The translations under genes and the position numbers were made by a program. From contig NZ_JAGGPH010000003.1 of assembly GCF_018613895.1 (NCBI RefSeq), positions 124,001-188,000 on the forward strand: DNA of 64,000 nucleotides, written 5' to 3'. Positions within the stretch are counted from its first letter, which is position 1, and each line of letters starts with the position of its first letter. A model generated the notes under the pieces. The model made no database searches and was not told the origin of the DNA. It saw only the letters and a program-made list of their open reading frames with translations. Below, in pieces: positions 43,785 through 53,780 of this stretch. This DNA is from Curtobacterium sp. ISL-83 (GTDB taxonomy: Bacteria; Actinomycetota; Actinomycetes; Actinomycetales; Microbacteriaceae).

Positions 43785-46700
43785 GTGACGATCTCGGGCA
43801 TCATCCCTGCGCTCACACGCGCCTCCGCGTTCGATCGCGCCCTCCGCGCCGCGCCTCGTGACGCCGACTTCTCGGTCGTCGACGGCATGCGCGTCCCCCT
43901 GCTCGCAGCCCTCGTGGCCGAGCGGCACGGCCCGCAGTGCGTCTTCGTGATCACCGCGACCGGGCGTGAAGCCGAGGCGGTGCGTGACGCCGTCGGCAGC
44001 TACCTCCCCGACGCCGACGTCCTCGAGTTCCCCGCGTGGGAGACCCTGCCGCACGAGCGCCTCAGCCCGAGCCCGCAGACCGTCGGCACGCGGATCGCGA
44101 CGCTCCGCACCATGGCCGCCTGGCAGGACGCCGCTCCCGCCGACCGCCGGACCACGATCGTGGTGGCCAGCGTCCGGGCAGCGCTCCAGCCGATCGCGGG
44201 CAACCTGACGTCCCTCGCGCCCGTCGTCCTCACCACTTCCTCCCGCGGCAACGACCTCGGCCAGATCGCCGGTCAGCTCGTCGACCTCGCGTACGCGCGG
44301 GTCGACCTGGTCACCCGGCGCGGCGAGTTCGCCGTCCGCGGCGGCATCCTCGACGTCTTCCCGCCGACGGCCGACCACCCCGCCCGTGTCGACTTCTTCG
44401 GCGACGAGATCGAGGCGATCAAGGCGTTCTCCGTGGCCGACCAGCGCACGACCGACACCGACCTCGGCTCCATCGAGCTGACGGCGTCCCGCGAACTCCT
44501 GCTCAGCGACGACGTCCGGCAGCGTGCCCGCGAGATGCTGCACGAGTTCCCGAACCTGTCCCAGATGCTCGCGAAGATCGCCGAGGGGATCCCGGTCGAG
44601 GGCATGGAGTCACTGGCCCCCGCCCTCGTGCAGGACCTCGTGCCGATCACCTCGTACCTGCCGCCGGACGCGACGATCGCGGTGTTCTCACCGGAGCGGG
44701 TGAGCGGCCGTGCGCACAGCCTGGCCGAGACCAACACCGAGTTCCTGCAGGCGGCGTGGAGCGCGGCGGTCGCCGGTGCCCAGGCACCCATCGACCTCGA
44801 CGCCGGCAACTTCCTGACCGTCCAGCAGCTCAAGAACGCCCGCGGGCAGCGCACCTGGTGGACGGTGTCGCCGTTCGACTCCGGGCTCGACGAAGGCGAC
44901 GAGCAGCGCGTCCTCACCGACGCCGAGGCCGCGGCCGAGGCGGGCGAGTACGTCCGCGTCCGCGCCGAGGCCATCCCGAGCTTCGCCGGCAGCGCCGACG
45001 GCGCCATCGCGCACGTCAAGCAGCTCACCGACGACGGGTGGGCCGTCGTGGTGACCGCCCAGGGCCAGGGACTGGTCGAACGGGCGGTGCAGGTGCTCGC
45101 CGACGCCGGGGTCGCAGCCCGTGCCGAAGCCGTCACCGGGCCTCCCGAACCGGGTGTCGCCATCGTGACCACCGCGACCGTCGAGCACGGCTTCGCCATC
45201 CCGGATCCGCGCATCGCGGTCCTGAGCGAAGCGGAGTTCTACGGTCGGACCGCCCAGCAGGGCGCCCGTACCGTGAAGAAGTTGGCGAGCCGGCGCAAGA
45301 ACGTGGTCGACCCGCTGCAGCTCAAGCCGGGCGACGTCGTCGTGCACACCACGCACGGCATCGGCAAGTTCGTCGAGCTCGTCAGCCGGGAAGTCAGTTC
45401 CGGCGGACGGAACGCCGTGAAGACCCAGCGCGAGTACCTGGTGCTCGAGTACGCGCCGTCGAAGCGCGGTTTCCCGGGCGACAAGCTCTTCGTGCCCACC
45501 GACCAGCTCGACCAGCTCTCCCGGTACGTCGGTGGCGAGTCCCCGACCCTGTCGAAGATGGGCGGCTCGGACTGGTCCGCGGCGAAGTCGAAGGCGCGGA
45601 AGGCCGTCCGGGACATCGCGGTCGACCTCGTGAAGCTCTACTCCGCGCGGATGGCGTCCCGCGGCCACGCGTTCGGACCGGACACCCCGTGGCAGCGCGA
45701 GCTGGAAGAGGCGTTCCCGTTCGCTGAGACGCCCGACCAGCTCACCACGATCGACGAGATCAAGCGCGACATGGAGAGCCCGATCCCGATGGACCGGCTG
45801 CTCTCCGGGGACGTCGGCTACGGCAAGACCGAGGTCGCGATCCGTGCCGCGTTCAAGGCCGTGCAGGACGGCAAGCAGGTCGCGGTCCTCGTCCCGACCA
45901 CGCTGCTCGTCCGGCAGCACATGGAGACGTTCCAGGAGCGCTTCGCGGGGTTCCCAGTGCACCTCCGCGCCCTCAGCCGGTTCCAGTCCGAGAAGGAGAC
46001 GAAGGAGACCCTCGCGGGCCTCGCGGACGGCACGGTCGACATCGTCATCGGGACGCACCGGATCCTGTCGCAGAGCGTGGCCTTCAAGGACGTCGGACTC
46101 GTCATCATCGACGAGGAGCAGCGCTTCGGCGTCGAGCACAAGGACCAACTGAAGAAGCTCAAGACGAACGTCGACGTCCTGGCGATGTCCGCGACGCCGA
46201 TCCCGCGCTCGCTCGAGATGGCCGTCACGGGGATCCGCGAGATGTCCACGCTCGCCACCCCTCCGGAGGACCGCCACCCGATCCTGACGTTCGTCGGCCC
46301 GCAGTCGGACCTGCAGGTCGCGGCCGCGATCCGTCGTGAGCTGCTCCGCGAGGGGCAGGTGTTCTACGTGCACAACCGCGTGAAGGACATCCAGGGCGTT
46401 GCGGCGCACCTCGCCGAGATCGTCCCGGATGCCCGCATCGCCGTCGCACACGGGCAGATGGCGGAGTCCACGCTCGAGCAGGTGATGGTCGACTTCTGGG
46501 AGCGCCGGTTCGACGTCCTGGTGTCGACGACGATCATCGAGACCGGGCTCGACATCGCCAACGCGAACACGCTCATCATCGACAAGGCGGACAAGTACGG
46601 GCTGTCGCAGCTCCACCAGCTGCGCGGACGTGTCGGGCGTGGACGGGAGCGTGGCTACGCGTACTTCCTCTACGACGCCGAGAAGCCCCTGTCCGAGACC

Positions 46701-47396
46701 GCGCAGGACCGCCTCGAGACGATCGCCGCGAACAACGAGCTCGGCGCGGGCATGCAGGTCGCGATGAAGGACCTCGAGATCCGCGGCGCGGGCAACCTGC
46801 TCGGCGGCGAGCAGTCCGGGCACATCGCGGGCGTCGGCTTCGACCTGTACCTCCGGATGATCGGCGAGGCCGTGTCGCAGTTCCGCGGTGACGTCGCCGA
46901 GGGGCAGACCGAGCTCCGGCTCGAGATCCCCGTCGACGCGCACATCCCCGAGGACTACGTCGAGTCCGAGCGGCTCCGGCTCGAGGCGTACCAGAAGCTC
47001 TCCGCGGCGTCGGCGCCCACGGCGCACCCGGACGCGATCGACATGGTGCTCGACGAGCTCACCGACCGCTACGGGCAGCCGCCGCAGGCCGTGCTCACCC
47101 TGGTCGAGGTCTCGCGCCTCCGCCGGATGGCGCAGCAGGTCGGCCTGTCCGACGTGGTCGTCATGGGATCGAACCTGCGCGTCGCGGGCAAGGAGCTCGC
47201 CGACTCCGCGCAGGTGCGCCTGAAGCGCATGTTCACCGGCGCCAAGTGGTTCCCGCAGCAGAACGCGACGAGCATCCCGGTGCCCCGCCCGCACGGCGAG
47301 GCCCTTCCCGACGACGCGCTCATCCAGTGGGTCGAGAGCATCCTGACCGCCGTCTACGGGGCGTCGAAGTCCCCGGCGGAGGCCTCCGCCGCCTGA
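43785..47396 (+). CDS. mfd: Transcription-repair coupling factor
   Basis: 1203 residues, the full family length. UvrB-like domains at the N-terminus (VITATGREAEAVRDAVGSYL...), the RNA-polymerase interaction domain around 505-575 (LKPGDVVVHTTHGIGKF), then a RecG-like translocase with Walker A GDVGYGKTE at about 675, DEEQ at about 776, GTHRILSQ, and the TRG region. The C-terminal D7 domain is present. Mfd removes stalled RNA polymerase from damaged DNA and recruits UvrA. The start is a GTG with TACCAT seven bases upstream (43772-43777), a leaderless promoter; no ribosome binding site is visible. Confidence 0.96.
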   Translation: MTISGIIPALTRASAFDRALRAAPRDADFSVVDGMRVPLLAALVAERHGPQCVFVITATGREAEAVRDAVGSYLPDADVLEFPAWETLPHERLSPSPQTVGTRIATLRTMAAWQDAAPADRRTTIVVASVRAALQPIAGNLTSLAPVVLTTSSRGNDLGQIAGQLVDLAYARVDLVTRRGEFAVRGGILDVFPPTADHPARVDFFGDEIEAIKAFSVADQRTTDTDLGSIELTASRELLLSDDVRQRAREMLHEFPNLSQMLAKIAEGIPVEGMESLAPALVQDLVPITSYLPPDATIAVFSPERVSGRAHSLAETNTEFLQAAWSAAVAGAQAPIDLDAGNFLTVQQLKNARGQRTWWTVSPFDSGLDEGDEQRVLTDAEAAAEAGEYVRVRAEAIPSFAGSADGAIAHVKQLTDDGWAVVVTAQGQGLVERAVQVLADAGVAARAEAVTGPPEPGVAIVTTATVEHGFAIPDPRIAVLSEAEFYGRTAQQGARTVKKLASRRKNVVDPLQLKPGDVVVHTTHGIGKFVELVSREVSSGGRNAVKTQREYLVLEYAPSKRGFPGDKLFVPTDQLDQLSRYVGGESPTLSKMGGSDWSAAKSKARKAVRDIAVDLVKLYSARMASRGHAFGPDTPWQRELEEAFPFAETPDQLTTIDEIKRDMESPIPMDRLLSGDVGYGKTEVAIRAAFKAVQDGKQVAVLVPTTLLVRQHMETFQERFAGFPVHLRALSRFQSEKETKETLAGLADGTVDIVIGTHRILSQSVAFKDVGLVIIDEEQRFGVEHKDQLKKLKTNVDVLAMSATPIPRSLEMAVTGIREMSTLATPPEDRHPILTFVGPQSDLQVAAAIRRELLREGQVFYVHNRVKDIQGVAAHLAEIVPDARIAVAHGQMAESTLEQVMVDFWERRFDVLVSTTIIETGLDIANANTLIIDKADKYGLSQLHQLRGRVGRGRERGYAYFLYDAEKPLSETAQDRLETIAANNELGAGMQVAMKDLEIRGAGNLLGGEQSGHIAGVGFDLYLRMIGEAVSQFRGDVAEGQTELRLEIPVDAHIPEDYVESERLRLEAYQKLSAASAPTAHPDAIDMVLDELTDRYGQPPQAVLTLVEVSRLRRMAQQVGLSDVVVMGSNLRVAGKELADSAQVRLKRMFTGAKWFPQQNATSIPVPRPHGEALPDDALIQWVESILTAVYGASKSPAEASAA

Positions 47397-47421
47397 CGGC
47401 GACCGCCCGGCGTCACCAGCT

Positions 47422-47469
47422 GGCGGACGGGAGGCGCGGTGCGGGTCCGCACCGCGCCTCCCGTCCGCC
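47422..47469. repeat. Dispersed GC-rich palindrome (copy D), perfect 23-bp stem
   Basis: Positions 47422-47444 and 47447-47469 are exact reverse complements with a two-base loop. The core GGAGGCGCGG/CCGCGCCTCC is shared with the other copies. It lies 26 bases after mfd and may also terminate it. Confidence 0.85.
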
Positions 47470-47509
47470 GTCCGGTTGCCGTCGCGCACGGCTGCGCGCG
47501 GACCGGGGT

Positions 47510-47671
47510 TCCACACGGTGAACGACGCGTGCCCGGGCGGAACCTGCACGTGAATCCGTTGCGTGCGCATCCTTCGACAGAGCACGCGGTGATCGGCGCG
47601 CGCATCCTCGGATGATGCACACGCAACCGTTGCGTGCGGATGCTTCGACAACACATGCGGCGAACGACGCG
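47510..47671. repeat. Degenerate 71-bp tandem repeat between mfd and nhaA
   Basis: GTTGCGTGCG.AT.CTTCGACA occurs at 47558-47579 and 47629-47650, and CAC.CGGTGA.CG.CGCG-like segments at about 47512, 47583 and 47653, all 71 bases apart. The second unit holds a perfect 17-bp palindrome CACGCAAC-C-GTTGCGTG (47620-47636). The period is not a multiple of three and no good reading frame crosses it. No gene is seen in 47470-47752. Confidence 0.65.
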
Positions 47672-47752
47672 TGGATCGACGAACGATGCTCCTGCGGGAC
47701 GTCGGCCGACACGTCGGGACCGGCCGCCGCTCCGAGCGCGGACCGTCCGCGG

Positions 47753-48931
47753 CTACTCGGTCGCTTCGGCCTCGGACAGCTCGTGGCGCGCGCGGTACTG
47801 GCGTGCGCGCAGGCTGACGACGACGGCCGACGCGACGATGGCGATGCCGGATCCGACCAGGACGGCGAGCACACCCTCGTCGAGCACTTCTGCGTTGCGG
47901 GCGAACGCGAGCTCGTTCATGAGCAACGACACCGTGAACCCGATGCCACCGAGCACCCCCACGGTCACGATCGACCAGAACGACAGCGTCGAGCGTCCGG
48001 GACCCCGGAAGGCCCGTGTGGCGATCGACCCGAACAGGGTGATGCCGAGGACCTTCCCGACCGGCAACGCGATCACCACGGCCCAGAACGTGGGGGAGAG
48101 CTGCCCCAAGCCGACCGAGGGCAGCACGACGGCGGCCGACGCGAAGGCGAACACCGGCAGCACGATCGCGTTCGACCACGGCTCGACCCGCTCGTGCAGG
48201 ACGTGGCCGGGTCGTCGGGGCAGCACGAGACCGAGCGCGACGCCGGCGATCGTGGCGTGCACACCCGAGTGGTACACGAGCCACCACGTCAGCACGCCGA
48301 GCACGAGGAGTCCGGCGATGAGCGGGCCCTGGCCGCGTCGGCCCGGCTGCAGGCGTCGGGCGAGCACCCAGAACAACGCCACCGCGACGCCCGCTCCGAC
48401 CAACGCCCCGAAGTCCGTGTCGCGCGCGAAGACCACGGCGATGATGACGATCGCGATCAGGTCGTCGAGCACCGCCAGCGCCAACAGGAACACCCGGAGG
48501 GTCGAGGGCAGTCCGCGGCCGAACACCGCCAGGACACCGAGCGCGAAGGCGATGTCGGTCGCGGTCGGGATCGGCCACCCGTGCTGGTACGGCGTCCCGG
48601 TGGTCACGACCAGGTAGATGCCGGCGGGGACCAGCACACCCCCGACCGCGGCGATCGCCGGGATGACCGCCGTGCGCGGGTTCGCGAGTTCGCCGGCGAC
48701 GAGTTCGTGCTTCAGCTCGATGGCGACGAGCAGGAAGAAGACCGCGAGCAGGCCGTCGCTGATCCAGTGCGCGACCGAGAGGTCGAGCCCGACCGCGGCC
48801 CAGGGCGCGTGCGCGTCGAGCAGGTGTTCGAGGCCGGGGCCGAGCGGCGAGTTCGCCACGACCAGGCCGAGCACGGCGGCGGTGAGGAGCGCGACAGCGC
48901 TGAAGCGAGGGGAGCGGACGAGGGCTTGCAT
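47753..48931 (-). CDS. nhaA: Na+/H+ antiporter NhaA
   Basis: 392 residues with about 12 hydrophobic helices. Family motifs: AVFFLLVAIELKHELVAGEL, TATDIAFALGVL (the Asp pair region), and LALAVLDDLIAIVIIA, whose two adjacent Asp residues are the ion-binding site; GGIGFTVSLLMNELAF near the end. It exchanges sodium for protons across the cytoplasmic membrane to control pH and salt. GGAGG lies three bases before the ATG. Convergent with mfd, with a repeat-rich gap between. Confidence 0.94.
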   Translation of the reverse strand: MQALVRSPRFSAVALLTAAVLGLVVANSPLGPGLEHLLDAHAPWAAVGLDLSVAHWISDGLLAVFFLLVAIELKHELVAGELANPRTAVIPAIAAVGGVLVPAGIYLVVTTGTPYQHGWPIPTATDIAFALGVLAVFGRGLPSTLRVFLLALAVLDDLIAIVIIAVVFARDTDFGALVGAGVAVALFWVLARRLQPGRRGQGPLIAGLLVLGVLTWWLVYHSGVHATIAGVALGLVLPRRPGHVLHERVEPWSNAIVLPVFAFASAAVVLPSVGLGQLSPTFWAVVIALPVGKVLGITLFGSIATRAFRGPGRSTLSFWSIVTVGVLGGIGFTVSLLMNELAFARNAEVLDEGVLAVLVGSGIAIVASAVVVSLRARQYRARHELSEAEATE

Positions 48932-49063
48932 GGTCCTCCGGTGTCGGGGATCGTCTGACGGTCCGTCGACCAGACTTCCCGACACGCCTCGACCATCGTA
49001 CCGGCTCGGATCTGCCGCCGCCCTGTCGGGGTCGCCCGCGGTGGTGCGTGCGACCATGGCCGC

Positions 49064-49798
49064 ATGACCGCCGTCTCGGACCTCGTCGCCGTCGTCGACC
49101 GCTTGCTCGCGCCCGACGGTGGATGCGTGTGGAACCGCGCGCAGACCCACGCCACCCTCGCCCGGTACGCGGTCGAGGAGGCCTACGAACTCGTGGACGC
49201 CATCGACGACGGCGACCCGGCTGAGATCCGCGAAGAGCTCGGCGACGTCCTCTACCAGGTGGTGTTGCACGCGGGGTTGGCGGGGTCGTTCGACCTCGAG
49301 GACGTGGCAGCTGACGCCCGCGACAAGATGATCCGCCGGCACCCGCACGTCTTCGGGTCGGAGCGTGCCGACACCGAGCAGGAGGTCGTCCGTGTCTGGC
49401 GCGCAGCGAAGGCCGCGGAGAAGGCCGCGCGGACGAGCGCGTTCGACGGTGTGCCCCGTGCGATGCCGCCCCTGGAACGGGCGGTGAAACTGCTGGAACG
49501 CCTGGAGGAGCGTGGGGACGTGGACGCGGTCGTCGCCTCCGCCACCGCGTCGGTCGGTGCGCGGCACGCGGACTTCGACCCGGACCCGGACCCGGACGCG
49601 GTGGCTGACCCGGACGCAGCGGCGCACGCGGTCGTCGCGTCTGGTGCGTCGTCGGGCGGTGCTGACGTGGTTGATGGCGTGTGGGGCGCGGCGGTGCTCG
49701 CGCAGATCGCGGCGGCCCGGGGGAGCGGCATCGACCCGATCGCCAGCCTGCGGGCGGCCGTGGCCGCGCTGGAAGCTGCGGGTCGCGCGGCCGAGTGA
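49064..49798 (+). CDS. mazG: MazG-family nucleotide pyrophosphohydrolase
   Basis: 244 residues. A single clear MazG domain (about 10-110): WNRAQTHATLARYAVEEAYE and ELGDVLYQVVLHA supply the EExxE and ExxD metal ligands. MazG hydrolyses noncanonical or excess NTPs. The second half is Ala-rich, with a DPDPDPDA stretch and no clear second domain. GACCAT at 49052-49057 ends six bases before the ATG, a weak leaderless signal. In this phylum mazG often lies near eno, as here. Confidence 0.88.
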   Translation: MTAVSDLVAVVDRLLAPDGGCVWNRAQTHATLARYAVEEAYELVDAIDDGDPAEIREELGDVLYQVVLHAGLAGSFDLEDVAADARDKMIRRHPHVFGSERADTEQEVVRVWRAAKAAEKAARTSAFDGVPRAMPPLERAVKLLERLEERGDVDAVVASATASVGARHADFDPDPDPDAVADPDAAAHAVVASGASSGGADVVDGVWGAAVLAQIAAARGSGIDPIASLRAAVAALEAAGRAAE

Positions 49799-49822
49799 AC
49801 GCCCGAGCGGTCGTGGCGGTCG

Positions 49823-49869
49823 CTCGTCGTCCAGAGGGCTCGTCGTCCAGAGGCACGTCGTCCAGAGGG
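49823..49869 (+). repeat. Three-copy 15-16-bp direct repeat after mazG
   Basis: CTCGTCGTCCAGAGGG, with small changes, occurs three times in tandem directly after the mazG stop codon. No coding potential; likely slippage. Confidence 0.75.
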
Positions 49870-49896
49870 CAGGGGAGCGGGCGGCCTCCTCACCTG

Positions 49897-50076
49897 AAAA
49901 GGAGAGCGGGCGTCCTCCTAACCCGAAAAAGGAGGACGCCCGCGAGCGGGCAGACGATGTCACCAGGGAAAAGAGACATCGTCATGGAGCCCGCTCGAAC
50001 CCGCGGGGCACACTGCAGCACGGTGCCCACGCGGCCGGCCAGCGAGTGGATCAGGCACTCGCCCCGCCGGGGTTCT
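49897..50076 (-). ncRNA. Candidate structured small RNA, about 180 nt, no known family recognised
   Basis: The whole stretch folds into consecutive perfect hairpins. In minus-strand order: 50072-50062 (CCCC/GGGG), 50062-50042 (GCGAGTG/CACTCGC), 50028-50006 (GGGCAC/GTGCCC), a long two-part stem with 9+9 bp (49997-49989 with 49951-49943, and 49983-49975 with 49961-49953, pyrimidine-rich loop), and a 12-bp hairpin (49941-49930 with 49919-49908). The last is followed on the minus strand by CCTTTTC, as in a terminator. A promoter with TTGCAC-N17-TATCTT lies just upstream, predicting a start near 50076. It is not SRP RNA, RNase P RNA or tmRNA by their core motifs. The 73-codon frame inside looks fortuitous. 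Confidence 0.6.
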
Positions 50077-50082
50077 AGATTG

Positions 50083-50111
50083 AAGATATCAGTAGGTCGG
50101 GACGGGTGCAA
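50083..50111 (-). promoter_or_regulatory. Promoter of the candidate small RNA
   Basis: Minus-strand TTGCAC (50111-50106), 17-base spacer, TATCTT (50088-50083). Among the best sigma-consensus matches in the window and not explained by any coding gene on that strand. Confidence 0.65.
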
Positions 50112-50143
50112 GTCCGGATCGACGGTCTGCCAGAATTGACCGC

Positions 50144-51388
50144 ATGGCGACGACCGTGACGGCTCCCCGTGGCATGCGTGACTTCCTCCCGGCCGACAAG
50201 GCGCGGCGGGAGCACGTCCTGGGCGTGATCCGCAGCGTGTACGCCCGGCACGGGTTCGACGAGATCGAGACCCCCGTGGTCGAGGACGCGTCGCGACTGC
50301 ACTCGGGCCTCGGCGGCGACAACGAGAAGCTCGCGTTCGCGGTCATGAAGCGCGGACTGACGACCGAGGACCTCCGGACCGCGCCGGCGCCGCTGGACCT
50401 CGCCGACCTCGGGCTCCGGTTCGACCTGACGGTGCCGCTCGCCCGCTTCTACGCCTCGCACCGCGCCGAGCTCCCGAGCGTCTTCCGGTCGGTGCAGATC
50501 GCCCCGGTCTGGCGAGCCGAGCGGCCGCAGAAGGGCCGGTACCGCCAGTTCGTCCAGTGCGACATCGACATCCTCGGCGAACCCGGGCAGCTCGCCGAGA
50601 TCGAGCTGATCCGCGCGACGGCCGACGCGCTGGACGCGCTCGGGATCGCGGGCACCACGATCCGGATCAACGACCGCCGGGTCCTGCTCGCCCTGCTCGC
50701 CTCGTGGGGCATCACGGACCCCGCAGCGGCCGATCGTGCGCTCATCACCATCGACAAGCTCGACAAGATCGGCCCCGACGGTGTCGCGGCGGAGCTCCGG
50801 ACGACGACGGGTGCGGCGCTCCCCGGGCTCGAGGGCACGATCCGGTCGCTCGAGTCGGCCGACTGGGAGTCCGTCGCGGGGGCGGCATGGCTCGACCCTG
50901 AGGCGTTCGCCGACCTGGAGCGGTTGCACGCGGCGCTGCCGGGGGTGGACCTGCGCTTCGACCCCACGCTCGTCCGAGGGATGGGCTACTACACGGGCAC
51001 GATCTTCGAGGTCGCGCACCCCGACTTCGGCTACAGCCTCGGCGGCGGGGGACGCTACGACGGGATGATCGGACGCTTCCTCGGGCAGGACGTGCCCGCG
51101 GTCGGGTTCTCGCTGGGCTTCGAGCGGCTCGTGGACCTGGTGGCGCTGCCCGAGGTCGCAGCGGCGGACGCGGTCGTCCTCGTCCACGACCGTGACGTCG
51201 ACCCCGCGCGACTCGCCGACCTCAAGGCGCAGACGCTCGGCCGGCACCAGCGCGTGCGGCTCGAACGGCGCACGAAGAACATGAAGAACCTGCTCGCGGG
51301 ACTGGCCGAGCAGGGCTTCACGGCGTTCGCTGCGGTGGGCGCGGACACGAGCTCCGTGGAGGACCTGGAGTTCCGTCCGCTCGCGTGA
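50144..51388 (+). CDS. hisS: Histidyl-tRNA synthetase
   Basis: 414 residues. It charges tRNA-His. Class II motifs: RFDLTVPLARFYA, motif 2 RAERPQKGRYRQFVQCDIDI, the histidine-specific LVRGMGYYTGTIFEVA and GGGRYDGMIGRF, and motif 3 GFSLGFERL. A C-terminal anticodon-binding domain (about 325-414) is present, which argues against the shorter HisZ paralogue. CAGAAT at 50131-50136 ends seven bases before the ATG (leaderless). No T-box-like leader is seen between the RNA candidate and the start. Confidence 0.93.
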   Translation: MATTVTAPRGMRDFLPADKARREHVLGVIRSVYARHGFDEIETPVVEDASRLHSGLGGDNEKLAFAVMKRGLTTEDLRTAPAPLDLADLGLRFDLTVPLARFYASHRAELPSVFRSVQIAPVWRAERPQKGRYRQFVQCDIDILGEPGQLAEIELIRATADALDALGIAGTTIRINDRRVLLALLASWGITDPAAADRALITIDKLDKIGPDGVAAELRTTTGAALPGLEGTIRSLESADWESVAGAAWLDPEAFADLERLHAALPGVDLRFDPTLVRGMGYYTGTIFEVAHPDFGYSLGGGGRYDGMIGRFLGQDVPAVGFSLGFERLVDLVALPEVAAADAVVLVHDRDVDPARLADLKAQTLGRHQRVRLERRTKNMKNLLAGLAEQGFTAFAAVGADTSSVEDLEFRPLA

Positions 51389-52768
<1,380 letters not shown>

Positions 52769-52783
52769 CACGCAGATCGCTCC

Positions 52784-52822
52784 ACGAGACGCCGTCCTCC
52801 TGCCGGGAGGGCGGCGTCTCGT
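52784..52822 (+). terminator. Terminator of eno
   Basis: ACGAGACGCCG (52784-52794) pairs with CGGCGTCTCGT (52812-52822). Beyond it, 52823-53110 shows no gene I can support; a frame open from 52880 runs into divIC but has no protein-like composition. Confidence 0.8.
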
Positions 52823-53110
52823 CGTTCCCGGTCGGCTCGCGCGCGGGTCGAACGGGCACGACACGCCGCAGGTCGTCCCATGAGCGGGTCCGAATCGGCC
52901 CGCTCGCAGTCCCCGGGCGACGATCCGTGCCCGCTCGACGCCGTGCACGGGGCGTGGTGCGCGACCACCTGCCGGGCCGGGCGGGTCTGGCGGTGGTGGC
53001 CACCGCCTCCCGGCCGACCCCGCGGCCAGCGTGACCGACGGGTCCTGAGAGGCGGCCGGACGGCCGCGTGCCGACCGCCCCCGTCGTCGGTCCCGGGTTA
53101 TCGTCGTGAC

Positions 53111-53656
53111 GTGTCCAGCCAGAAGCCCCGCGTCCGCCGCGTGCCCGTCGTGCTGCCCGAGGGCGCCACCGCCGAGCAGCCCTGGTACCGCTCGATGCGC
53201 TTCTCCGGCTTCAGCCTGCTCATGCTCGCGATCATCGTGCTGTTCGTGGTCGTGCTCGCGCCGTCCCTCCGCACCCTCATCCAGCAGCAGGAGCAGATCA
53301 CGCAGCAGGAGCGTGCGGTGGCCGCGCAGAAGGCCGACGTCGCCCAGAAGAAGAAGGACGTCGCGCGCTGGGACGACCCCGCCTACATCGAGGCGCAGGC
53401 TCGTGACCGGCTGCTGTACGTCTACCCGGGCGAGGAGAGTTACCTCGTGATGGGGGCGGAGAACGCGAAGGCCTCGCGTACCCCGACCACCGCGTCCGGT
53501 ACCCCCGTCAGCTCGACGGTGCAGACGCCGAAGGTCGACTGGGTCCAGTCGATGTTGGCCTCGGTGCTCCAGTCGGGACTGACGACCGAGACGAAGCAGG
53601 AACTCGTCGCGCCGGAGGTCCCCGGCGCAGCGACGGGCGCGGGCACGGGTAAGTAG
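53111..53656 (+). CDS. Septum formation initiator family protein (FtsB/DivIC-like)
   Basis: 181 residues from a GTG. Basic N-terminus, one transmembrane helix (about 33-56, FSLLMLAIIVLFVVVLAP), then a coiled coil (IQQQEQITQQERAVAAQK...KKDVARW) and the family motif DPAYIEAQARDRLLYVYPGE. Such proteins link FtsQ and FtsL in the divisome. The C-terminal tail (Thr/Pro/Val-rich) is longer than usual. TATCGT at 53099-53104 ends six bases before the GTG, which sets the start; the eno-divIC-DUF501 order is typical for actinobacteria. Confidence 0.88.
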   Translation: MSSQKPRVRRVPVVLPEGATAEQPWYRSMRFSGFSLLMLAIIVLFVVVLAPSLRTLIQQQEQITQQERAVAAQKADVAQKKKDVARWDDPAYIEAQARDRLLYVYPGEESYLVMGAENAKASRTPTTASGTPVSSTVQTPKVDWVQSMLASVLQSGLTTETKQELVAPEVPGAATGAGTGK

Positions 53657-53780
53657 GGGGCGAGGAGGGGGCGAGGAGCGATCGGCGGCGATCCGGCAGT
53701 CGCCGCCTTCGCGGCCCCCGTACCCGAGCGTCGTCACGACGGTGCGACGCACCCCGGGACTCCGGTAGGCTCACCTACCC

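Noticed and set aside
44688..49856. 1,722-codon open frame on the minus strand over mfd and nhaA
   Set aside because: Composition dominated by Arg, Pro, Gly and Ala; it lies antisense to mfd and out of frame with nhaA.
49890..50111. 73-codon minus-strand frame in the mazG-hisS gap
   Set aside because: No ribosome binding site and composition dictated by the hairpins; the structured RNA explains the sequence better.
50073..50143. T-box riboswitch upstream of hisS
   Set aside because: No antiterminator core (TGG.ACCGCG) or specifier loop, and the gene appears leaderless.
52880..53110. N-terminal extension of the divIC gene
   Set aside because: Residues have no protein-like pattern and a -10 box precedes the GTG at 53111.
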